The notes below the pieces were generated by a model, which was given only the letters and a program-made list of their open reading frames with translations, was not told the DNA's origin and ran no database searches. A stretch of 64,000 nt of DNA, from positions 4,724,501 to 4,788,500 of the forward strand of contig JALIRH010000027.1 in NCBI GenBank assembly GCA_023055505.1, in the 5' to 3' direction. The translations under genes were made by a program, and so were the position numbers. The stretch comes from Callipepla californica brunnescens (Eukaryota; Chordata; Aves; Galliformes; Odontophoridae). How positions within the stretch are numbered: position 1 is the first letter of the stretch; the number at the start of each line of letters is the position of its first letter. Positions 22,406 through 33,500 of the stretch are shown in pieces.

Positions 22406-25400
22406 CCCGTGCAGCAGCTCCGTCTGACCGCCAGCCCCCGTGCCCACCATGGGCAGTGCTCCAGAAGGGCAGCAGCGTGCTCAGCCACAACCCACACCTG
22501 TCTGCGTGCTGCCCCAGGGCCAGGGATGTGCAAGCACACACCTGAGAACACCCTGCGTGCTCCTATGCACCACAAGTGGTGCGTGATTCAGCACAGAGGG
22601 GACCAGCCCTGGCTGAGGACCCTCCTGTCTCCTCTGCACTGAGCATCCCCAGTGCCACACAGCTGACAGCACAGGGCAGGGACGTGCTTACCCAGCCCCA
22701 TTGACAGCAGGTTCCCACAGGTGACACCACCATCAGGGCTCTCACATGCCCCAGCGTGGGCACACAGAGCCCTGCAGTTGCTGTCCTGAGTCCCCTCCTC
22801 GCCATCCCACTGCCGTCCCCATGGCTGGCGTTACCTGTCATCGCTGTCACTCCGCTCCCATCCTGCCGGCTGCCACCGAGCGGGGACAGAATACCAATGA
22901 GGGACGAGGAACAGCAAGCTGGAGGGTGGCTTCTCCTCACAGAGCAGCACCCCCAGGGGTGGGGACACTGTGCCCCATGTGCCAGGACCTGGGGCAGCTC
23001 TCCCTGCACCGTGACTGCAAGGTGCTGAGACCCTGCGGCTCGTGACACAGACGTGTGACCAGCAGATGCTGATGGCACAGCTGTGGGGACAAACCTGAGG
23101 CCACCTGCCTGGCAGCAGGACCCCGATGTCACCGCCGTCCCCAAGCAGTGCCACACAGGACTCCCCCAGCTGCTGCTTTCTGAGCAGCCAACACTCAGCT
23201 TGGTGCAGAGAGGGGCTGGGTGGGTTCTCAGCTGTCCTCATGCTGTAATTGTCCTAATTAGATCTACGTATTCTGATGAAGGTTTCAGAAGGAAAAAAAA
23301 AAGGCAAGGCAGGAGGAGATAATCGAATCGCAGATGACATTCCCATCACCCAATCTCTCCATACAGCCTCTGCTGCAGCCGAGTCTGAAAATTATGCATA
23401 AGGGGGGAGGAAAATTACCATAATCTTCCTCTGCAGGATGACACCAAATTTGACTCGAGCCGCACGGGGTGGCAGGGAGCCAGGCAGCACCACAGCTGCT
23501 CTGCCCTTGCACCATTGGTGCCATCACCGATGTCACCACGCAGTGCCACACACCTGCCCATCCTGCGTCCCGAGGGTGCCTGCCCACTCCCACCCAGCAC
23601 TGGGCTTTTGGGGCCGCTCCTGCTCCATGCAGCACCAATGGGGACACCCCAGGTGAGTGGGGTTGGCTTTTGCACAAAGAACTGTGGCTCCCTGTGAAGA
23701 CACACAAGACTTCAATGGGATGTGGGGACACCAGAGACACACGGGTATGCTGCAGGGCTCAGCCAGAGGAAGAGTTCCTTTCCTTGCTCTAACAAAACAC
23801 AATTAAGATGGACTTGCCCACTCTCCCTTTTCTCTGCACATCTCCCCTGAGTCACCAAATAGTTCCTTTGGAGAGGCAGCCATGGAGAAGGCATCTGCAG
23901 AGCACCCGGCTCAGCTTGTGCTGTGCTACGGAGGTAGATTGAGGGCATGTGGCAGGGGAACTCCAGCAAGGGGCTGACACCATCACCCAGGGCTGTCACT
24001 GACGCTGGCAGCTGAGGAGTCTCCAGAAAGCCATGCTTAGAGCCCACAGTTCTGCTGCTGCCCTGTTCCTGGAGCTGCCTTCCTGCAGGGCTCACCGTGA
24101 GCACCGCTTTCTGCAATGGATCAGTGCTGCAGGGAACAAGGGGACCTGTCCCTGTGTCACATCCCACCAAGGGACCCCTCTGTACCCTGCTGAGGCCAGC
24201 ACAACTCATAGCAGTGATGGTGGGCAGGATCTGGCCCCAGCCCTGCCCCAGTGCAGAACAATATTCCCGTGCCTCAAACAGCTCCCTGTGCCTCAACTTC
24301 CACTGCATTCCTTCCCCTCTCATCATGGAGAAAAAGGGCTCCTGCTCCACTGACACCACTGCTCTGCCGCAGGACAGTTCCTGTGCTCCCCCCATCCCCA
24401 GATTTGCTCTCACTTTGCGTGAGAACGGGGGCTTTTGTTTCGTGGGATTTCATCCCTCCGCTGCCTGTTCCCCACCTCCAGCCTGAGCTGCCTTTGTCCT
24501 CAGCACATAAAGAACAAAAGGGGAGACGGGAAAAATATGATCTTGCCTGCAAATGGGCTTTTTTTTTTCCCCCCAAGTCGACCATGAAGCGTCGGATGCT
24601 CTTTAAGGACCCAGCTGACGAATGGCAGGGCATGGGGCTGCCATTAGCAGCGGATTGATCAGCTCTCCGCAGCGCTGCCGGGGCCCTGAGCTCCGAGAGG
24701 AGAGAGAGGAAGACAGGAGAATGAAGGCAAGTACTGAGTGATTGGGAATAGTTTTCAGTCCCTGATAGTAATAAACACATTCAGCAAATTGCGCTCTCGC
24801 TTCGGAGCAGGTGATCGTGATGCACGGCCTTTCTTCTCTGCACCGGGGGGGGGAACCTCGAGTAAACGGGGGGAAAAGATCCATTCCTGCCGCAGTTTGT
24901 CCTCTGAATGGGGACCCTCCCTCCCAACCCGTCCTTCCATGTCTCCCGTTAGCTCTGCTGCCTTCCCACCTCCTCTCTGCACTGCTTTCCAGGGCAAACA
25001 CAGTCACCCCGATGGAAGTGTGGCTGAGCTGCTCGCCCGCTGGCAGCTCCCTGGGGGAGCAGCAGTGCCCACCGAGCTTGGAGCACCCACAGGAGGGCTC
25101 CTCCTGATGATTTTCCCCTCTGGCCCTCACATACATCCCCTCTTGGGCAGGGGGATGTCGGTGTGAACACGTCTGGAGCATCACAGGGGCCCCACAAATG
25201 GGAGTCGTGTCCTTGGAGAAGCGGGGTGGGAAGGCAGCAGCAGCACAGCGCATCAGCTCCTTCCCTCCACCAGGAGAAACGGTTTGCTTTACAGATGGCG
25301 TAATTACGCCTAACGAAAATAAGGCTGCCCCGTGTGTGTAAACACGGAGCAGAGCTGGGGCAGAGGGCACAGCTCCGGCATCCCTGAGCGACGGCGGGTG

Positions 25401-25439
25401 ACCATGGGAGGCCTCTGAACTTGGAATCGGGGAGAGAGA

Positions 25440-25650
25440 GGGAGAAAGAGAGAAATCCCATCGGCCGCCGCATCTCTCTGTCGCTGCTTGCTATCTCCCG
25501 GAGCCGTCCCTGCCGCCGCCGATAAGCAGATAGCATCTAATCGCCGCGTGCACGCGCAGCGCGCCGCCTCAGCTCCGTGCCACCCGCTGTCCCCAAGGGC
25601 ACGGGGACACGGCGCTCGGGGACGAGCAGTGCCCTCAGTGCTCGAAACGG
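25440..25650. other. CpG-dense patch, possible promoter of unknown gene
   Basis: About 200 bp with many CpGs (GGCCGCCGC, CCGCCGCCGATAAG, CGCGTGCACGCGCAGCGCGCC), preceded by a GA-rich run (25428-25453). It contains GATAAG and AGATAGC GATA-type motifs. It lies about 1.7 kb before the RPL38 CpG island and separate from it. It could be a promoter or CpG-rich enhancer; no exon could be assigned. Confidence 0.35.
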
Positions 25651-25689
25651 GTCAGCATCCAAACCTTCCCCCACCCCTGCGCGGCTGCG

Positions 25690-26000
25690 AGATGAGAGTT
25701 TTTTAATATCAAGCCGGTAGCCAGAGGGTGAATTAAGGATGCTAATTTAATTTCGTTAGGCGGAGGAGCCGAGGCCGGTGGGAGGCAGGGAGGAAATGTA
25801 TTTGATGTGTTTTTAAAAGCTGCAGTTTGGGAACGCGATCTGTTTCTCTTTTATTTTATTTTATATATATATTTTTTTTTCCGTAATTTAAAGCCGGTCA
25901 TAAAAAAGATCCCCTCTTTGAGGAGCTAATGACTCTCATGAATTATTTTTGTTGATTTCTACACCCACTCCGCTTTTAAACGATATTAATAAGGGCAAAG
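25690..26000. promoter_or_regulatory. Candidate conserved non-coding element (about 310 bp)
   Basis: AT-rich block with TTTTTTAATATCAAG, GTGAATTAAGG, GCTAATTTAATTTCGTTAGGCG, (TTTTA)n and GCCGGTCATAAAAAAG (CDX/HOX-like). TTATATATATA-T lies at about 25858-25875. Non-coding; a probable regulatory element near the promoter cluster. Confidence 0.38.
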
Positions 26001-26194
26001 TGGATTCGTTCTCAGGCAGCAGCAGGGATGGAGGGCACAGGACCGCGCCGCATTTCGGGCCAAAACCTGATGATTTTGGAGGCGAGGAGGTCGAGCATCA
26101 GGCAGAGGCACTGTCACAGCTCTCAGTGCTGTCCCACATCCACCCCATCCCCACCTCAACCCCACGGCACAGGGAGGTGAGATCGGCATTCAGC

Positions 26195-26430
26195 ATTGCT
26201 GCCGCTATGGGGCACTTTCCACGCCGCTTTGGTTTTATTGTGCCGCCTCATTCTCTGCTGTCTTTCTTCTGCGCCGTTGATTTACGTTGTTAGTGTTTTA
26301 ATTACACAATTCGGCACTCCTTTAAAACATGAAAAACCGCTCGACTTTCGGAGCAATTAAAACGCAGCGGAGTAGATCAGCCGATCTGGGATGAGAGAAG
26401 TAAATCAAACAATTACAAAATCATCTTTTT
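26195..26430. promoter_or_regulatory. Candidate conserved non-coding element
   Basis: Unique block with GGTTTTATTGTGCC, GATTTACGTTGTTAGTG, TTTAATTACACAATTCGG, GGAGCAATTAAAACGC and GTAAATCAAACAATTAC. Cores are CDX/HOX- and NKX-like. It lies just outside the RPL38 CpG island. Confidence 0.4.
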
Positions 26431-26559
26431 TTTGGAAGGGGGAGGGTGGAATTGCCCCACTCTGGCTCCGAGCAGAGCTGTGATCTCTCAGTATCCGTCT
26501 CCTCCTCCCCTGTAATCCCATCCCACCACTCCGTGGAGCTGCCAGCATCCCTGCCGCTG

Positions 26560-27325
26560 TCAGAGGGTCGGAGCTGCCGTCGCCCCCAGCACGCACAGAC
26601 CCTCGACCTGTGCTCGGTGCAGCACAGGGGGTCACCTCATCAGTTAATGACAACAGGCAGCCCTTCCCCGAGCCGCACCCCATTGCAGCGCTGCGGGTGA
26701 CGGCGTGGGGCGGTGATGCGGGGCAGGGGGCGGGGGGCACAGCCCACCCACCGCACGGATCCGTGCACGCTCGTGTGAGCTCGCATCCATCACGGCCCGC
26801 CCGCGGGTGCCCAGGGCCACGTCTGTGCATGCACGGGGTGGGTAGAGACCCCCACCCATGCGGCTCCTCCCGTTAATTTGCGGCACCGACCGTCGATGTC
26901 CGCGTCCCTTCAGATTCCGGGCAGTGCCCCCCCCCGCCCCGAGGAGGAACGGGGATTTAGGTCGGTTCGGGGGATTTTGTGCGTGGCTACGGCTCTCTCT
27001 CGTGGCCAAGCGGCTGCATTGCACCCAGCCGCGCCGCTGCAGTCTGCGAACCGCGGGGCTGAGCGGCTCCATAGGTTCGGATCTCCTGCAGCAGCCACGG
27101 ATCTCGGGGCCACGGCACGCATTCTGCCCACAGCGCAGCATCACCCTCCTCCAAGCCCCGCAGCGCCCACGGCACACAACACAGCCGAGACCCCACCAAC
27201 TCATCGCAGCTCCCGCCCCGACGCTTTCTGTCCCTCCTCCCGCGCCGTACCGCGCTGCGCGGGGATGGGTGGGGGGGGGGGGAAGGATTTAGAGTGGGTA
27301 TCCCGGAAGCGGAAGTGCGCTGCGT
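26560..27325 (+). promoter_or_regulatory. RPL38: RPL38 CpG-island promoter region
   Basis: CpG-dense DNA continues through exon 1 and intron 1 to about 27600. Immediately before the start site are two direct GGAAG cores (CCGGAAGCGGAAGTG, 27303-27317), matching a tandem ETS/GABPA site typical of ribosomal-protein promoters. No TATA box was seen at -30. A run of about 13 G lies at 27269-27281. Confidence 0.7.
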
Positions 27326-27574
27326 CTTTCCGCCCGCAGTACCGGAGCGCCGCAGCGGTGAGCGGGGCGGGCGGGGCCGGGGCCGGGCATCCATCCGCCG
27401 CCATCCGCCGCCGTGCGGGGCCGTGCGGGGCTCAGCGGCTCCGGGCGGCTCGGGGCGGGCGGTGGGGGGCTCGGGGCGGGCGGGCGGTTGGTTGAGGCCG
27501 TGGGGGTGATGCGCTGACGCCATCTTGTGCCGTGTCTCCCGCAGGTCGGAGCGAGCTGAGCGCGGCTCGGAGCC
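27326..27574 (+). other. RPL38: RPL38 5' untranslated exon 1 and start of exon 2 (5'TOP)
   Basis: Predicted transcription start is the C at 27326, followed by an unbroken pyrimidine tract (CTTTCC), the 5' terminal oligopyrimidine signature that places ribosomal-protein mRNAs under mTOR/LARP1 control. Exon 1 runs 27326-27357 and ends at a GTGAGC donor. Exon 2 begins at 27545 after a CCCGCAG acceptor and carries the rest of the leader to the ATG at 27575. Confidence 0.65.
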
Positions 27575-29166
<1,592 letters not shown>

Positions 29167-29200
29167 ACTGTCTGCACCTAGATTTCTCCACGTTTATTAC

Positions 29201-29206
29201 AATAAA
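29201..29206 (+). terminator. RPL38: RPL38 polyadenylation signal AATAAA
   Basis: AATAAA lies 34 bp after the stop codon, giving a very short 3' UTR as is usual for ribosomal-protein mRNAs. The downstream sequence is GT/T-rich (GTTTCCAGGTGTC). Confidence 0.85.
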
Positions 29207-29222
29207 AATTGAACTGTTTCCA

Positions 29223-30440
29223 GGTGTCAGACTTGTCCTTTCCAAAAAGCACCATGCTGAAGCCATTTGTGTTCTGTGACTGCTCTAGGAGGGAGGGGAG
29301 GACCGACTTCTGTCATGTGTGGCCTGGACCAGCTCCCCCAAGTGTGCCTGCACACGCTCTGGTGCTTTGGGGGCTGGTTTTGGTGTGTGCCCCAGCAGTG
29401 CTTGCAGTGAGGGGCACCCGAGGGGGCTGAGGCAGCTGCTCTGTGTGTGTGAATGGAGGTTCTTGTCAGCTGCCATATGGTCTGCTTTCACATCCGAAGT
29501 GTTGAGCCTCCTCAGCACAGCCAGCTGGCAGCTGCCGGGTGAGACTGCATGCCAGAGCGGAATACTGCTCAGCTGTAGCTTGTGCTAACATTCGTTCTGG
29601 GTGAGCTTCCCAGCAGGGCTGCAGGAGGGCTCTGAGGTCCTTGGGCTGGCAAGGAATGGCTGGTTTGTCTGCAGGTCACTGGGGGTCCCCGTTGCCACCC
29701 CCCCAATGCAGTGTTCCCTGAAGGTCTTTGGGTCCTGGTGCGTGTGAGCTGTGCTGGGGCACCCACGCTGCCAGGGCTCGGGATCAGCACGCAGCCCTTG
29801 CAGCACGCTGCCTCTGGGGAGAAGGAAACGGTTTTTAGTGGAAGATTTTTTGCAGCAGAGAAACATTCCTCGGTCACAATTTGTCTCACCGTGTTTCTGG
29901 TTCAGGTGCAGCTTGCTGTACCTGCAGCAATGGGCATTAACAACACATGCTGGAGGGGAGAGCCAGAAAGAGTAAAACTTCTTGGCAGGGAACGGTATTT
30001 TGCCGAGGATTTGTGGCAGTGTTGACTGGGAAGTGGATGCGTTCGTCAGTGGAACCCTGCAAGATGATCTGTGGGATTCGGTGTCTTTCCAGCACGGATG
30101 CGGGGACGCCTGGCACGTCCTCAGCTCCTGTTTATTGGGCTGGAGCAGTTCTGGGGTACTTCAGGAGCACTCCTGGGGTGACCAGGTGAGCTGGGAGCTG
30201 AGCTCAAGCACATCCCCTGCGGCTGAGTCCTGCGTGCGGCCCTACTGTGGGCGCAGAGGGGGTGTAGTGCCCTATAGGGGATGCGTGTCCCCTTGTCATC
30301 CCATTAGGGCACGGTTAGCTCATTGGGGGCAGCAATGCCCTCATAGCAGCTGGTACAATGTCTCCGCAGCACCGATGCGGCGGCGATGCGGTGCCCTCGT
30401 GTCACATTAGGGTACGGGTCCCATATAGGAGGGCCCTCAC
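29223..30440. other. Intergenic RPL38-TTYH2
   Basis: About 1.2 kb between the RPL38 3' end and the TTYH2 promoter array. I see no exon, RNA gene or repeat. CpG content rises after about 30220. Confidence 0.6.
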
Positions 30441-30447
30441 TGCCGAT

Positions 30448-30541
30448 GGGGGCGTGGCCAGGAGGGGGGGGGGCGTGGTCTCACGGTTGGGGGCGTGGTC
30501 ACAGGGAGGGGGCGTGGCCAGGAGGGCGGAGCGCGGCGTGG
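30448..30541 (+). promoter_or_regulatory. TTYH2: TTYH2 promoter array of GGGCGTGG boxes
   Basis: Four GGGCGTGG boxes begin at about 30450, 30471, 30491 and 30510, with a fifth partial GGCGTGG at 30535. Three of them read GGGGGCGTGG, and spacing is 19-21 bp, about two helical turns. The element matches KLF/Sp CACCC-type sites. Flanks also repeat (GTGGCCAGGAGG occurs twice). It ends about 40 bp before the ATG. No TATA box. Confidence 0.7.
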
Positions 30542-30581
30542 CGGCGCGGTGCCCCCCGCCATCAGCGGCCCCGGCCCCGCC

Positions 30582-33500
30582 ATGCCGCCCGCCCGCGCCG
30601 ATTACCTGGCGCCCTGGTGGGCGGCCTGGCTGCACGGGCTGCCCCACCGCGGCCTGCGCCTGCAGCCCGTGCCCGCCGCCTTCCGCCCGCGGGACCCCGA
30701 CTACCAGCAGGTACGGACACCGCTCCCCGCTTCGTGCCCCCCCCCGGCTCCTCCGTTCCCCGTACTCCCGACCCTTATCCTGCCACGGGTGGGGGGTGCG
30801 CGCACCGACGCAAACAGACGTCCCCTCCTCGCGGTGACAGCTTGCACCCCGCCTGCAGCCGGCACGGAGCGCCCTTCTTCCCGGGGAAGACGTGCGGGGC
30901 TCCGCCGGTTCCCCCGGTACGCGCGGTACCCCCGGTACGTGCGGTACCCCCGGTACGTGCGGTACCCCCGGTTCCCGGTGCCGCGGCTGTAGCGGGTCCC
31001 GGCTCTGGGCAGCGCTGTGCAGCCCCCCTCCCACCTCCCCCCACCCACCTTTCCCTGCCCCGAGCATCCCGGGCGCTGCCTGAACGCGGCAGTGCCTTCC
31101 CGGCTCCGCACCCACACTGTGCCACGGGGACACGGACGAGAACCGGCACCGCTTCCTCTTTCCCCTTGTGACCGTCCCGTGGGAAGCCCCGGGACCCAGC
31201 CCCCCCCCCCCCCCCCCCCCAGCGCCTCTTCCCCGAGTGGCTCCGCGAGCAGCACGGCGTCCCCTTTCCCTCCGCAGTCGCTGCTTTTCTTCGGCTTGGT
31301 GTCCGCCGTCTGCCTCGGCCTCAACCTCCTCTTCCTCACCGTCTACCTGATTTGCTTCTGCTGCTGCAAGCGGGACCAGGAGCCCGACGCCAAGCGGCCC
31401 CGCTCCTGCTGCATCACCTGGATGGCCGTCACCGCCGGGCTCATCTGCTGGTGAGGGCTCCTGCCACCGTGCCCCCCACTCCCCAGCGGGGTGGCCCCGG
31501 GGTCCCGTCCCCACCCCTGTCCCTACTCTGCCCTCCCAGTAATCCCAGCGGTCACTAATCCCAGCCCGTGGCAGATGGTGAGCGGTGGTGTGACCCAGCT
31601 GGCGGCCCCGCTTCATTGTGGCCGCCCTTAATTGTGGATTGTGACCACCATTAATTGTGGCCGCAGCAATTAAGCGAGGGGCAGGAGCGCTTTGCGAACC
31701 CCTTCTCTTGTTTCCCTCCCCCAGCCCCCGGGAGCAGCACGCGGTTCCCTTTGGTTGTGCAGCAGACAAAGGCTCGCTGTCTGCCTGAAAGCAGCACATG
31801 TCCCCGCCGAGCTCCCTGCACCTGTCCCATGATCGCTCCCCAATCCCAGGGCAGAGCACAGGGCCGTGGTGCTCACAGCCCCCGGGGGCTGAGACCAAAT
31901 CTGGGCTGGTGGGTTGCTGCCTGTCATTTTTATTGCCGTGGCCGCCAGCATGTGCTGGGGTCGGGTGCATCCCTGCTCAGAGCTGCTTTGCTCGCTGTGC
32001 TGCTTGTCAGCAATGGGTGTTTTCCAGCTCATTCCCCTAATCTGCTTTGCCTTGATCTCTCTGGGTCTGGCAGGATCCAGAGGCTGGCCCGTGGAGCAGT
32101 TCTGGGCTCTGGTGTCACCAAATCAGAACAGCTCCTCATCTCAGTGCTATCCCCATCCCCACAGCCAGGCGATGCCTTGGGGTGAGCGTTTCCCCCCTTC
32201 TCTAACCCGGGTCCCTTCTCTGCCCCCAGCACGGCTGTTGGTATCGGCTTCTATGGGAACAGTGAGACCAACGATGGGGTGTACCAGCTGCTCTACGCCC
32301 TGGACAACGCCAACCACACCCTGACTGGCATCGACACATTGGTAGGGCTGTGAGATCCCCCCCAGCCCCCTCCATGCCCCTGGCTGCTGCTTTGTCACAC
32401 ACTCCTAGCTTTTCCTTGCAAAGCCAATCTCTCCCGGGGCAGAAAGCACTGAAAATCTGCCTGAAATGGGACTGGTGTTCCCATTGCAGGAGGGGGGTGC
32501 TGCAGGAGACCCTCCCCAGCTGTGCTGCAGGGCTGGGCTGAGCCCCCTGGGGCGGCCGGGCTGAGCTGAGCGCGGGAGGCTGACGTCAGCCCTGCAGAAT
32601 GGGGCCTTTGTGCTGTGTTATCCGTGTCGGGGCCATCCCCGCTGTGCCTCGGTCGCCCTTCCCTGCTGCATCCCTTGGTTTGGGGATGCAGCTATCTGCC
32701 CAAAAGGTTGGGATGTCCCCACCACCCCTCTCCTTGCTAGCTCTCATTCATGGGGTGGCCAGGGCTGGGGTGGGAAGCAGGACACCTTGAACCTTGTTCT
32801 CAGCCAGGCAGCACCCGCTGTCAGCACCGCAGGGGAACCCCCAGCCCCTCCCAGCCATGCTGATCCCTCCATGCCCTATCTCTAGGTGGCAAGCACCACG
32901 CAGCAGCTGCAGGTGACCCTGGAGCAGCACCTGGAGCAGCTGACCGAGGTGCTGGCAGCGCGGGCTGACTACCTGCAGACCCTCAAGTTCCTGCAGCAGC
33001 TGGCAGGCAGCATCGTGCTGCAGCTCTCAGGGCTGCCCATCTGGCACGGTGTCAGTGACGACCTGACCGCTCTGGCTGCCGTTGTCAGCTATGTGGAGTA
33101 CTACCGGTGAGATGGGACGGGATCCTGAGCATTCCCCACCCTGGGGTGCTGGGAAGAACGCACTGACAGAGCCCTTCCTCTGCACCCAGGTGGCTGTCCT
33201 ACCTCCTCTTCTTCATCCTCATCCTCACCGTCTGCCTGCTGGCCTGCCTGGGGCTGGCCAAACGCTCCCGCTGCCTCCTCGCCATGTGAGTCTCCCCCTG
33301 GGGCCGGGATGGGGCTGTCCTTGTAGAGCTGTCCCTCACCCCTCTCCTCACAGGATGCTGTGCTGTGGGCTCCTGACCCTCATCCTCAGCTGGTGCTCCA
33401 TGGCTGTGGACACGTCGGCAGCGGTGGTGAGTGGGGGCCGTGGGGTGGCTGTGGGGCTGCTGAACGCTGTCCCAACCCCACTGTGCTCTGTCTCATTCCC

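Larger units (their letters stand above)
1..27300. other. Gene desert upstream of RPL38
   Basis: No convincing exon, RNA gene or mobile element was found. Open frames here are short, lack flanking splice signals with protein-like content, or are low-complexity translations of CCCAT-type repeats. The DNA alternates between GC-rich filler and AT-rich blocks dense in ATTA/TAATTA cores, listed separately as candidate regulatory elements. In mammals the gene beyond RPL38 on this side is SDK2, transcribed away from RPL38, so this could be SDK2 upstream or first-intron sequence. That is inference from synteny; no SDK2 exon was recognised. Confidence 0.6.

Noticed and set aside
1..27300. SDK2 signal-peptide exon on the minus strand
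   Set aside because: I looked for a minus-strand ATG followed by a hydrophobic leader and a consensus donor; no convincing match was seen, so SDK2 is mentioned only as syntenic inference.
30415..30432. CArG-like CCATATAGG near the TTYH2 promoter
   Set aside because: Only five A/T bases separate the CC and GG; a true SRF site needs six.
30402..31970. 522-codon open frame on the minus strand across TTYH2 exons 1-2
   Set aside because: It lies antisense to a CpG island where stop codons are rare; it crosses the C21 run and a tandem repeat, and its Gly/Arg-rich product has no domain-like features.
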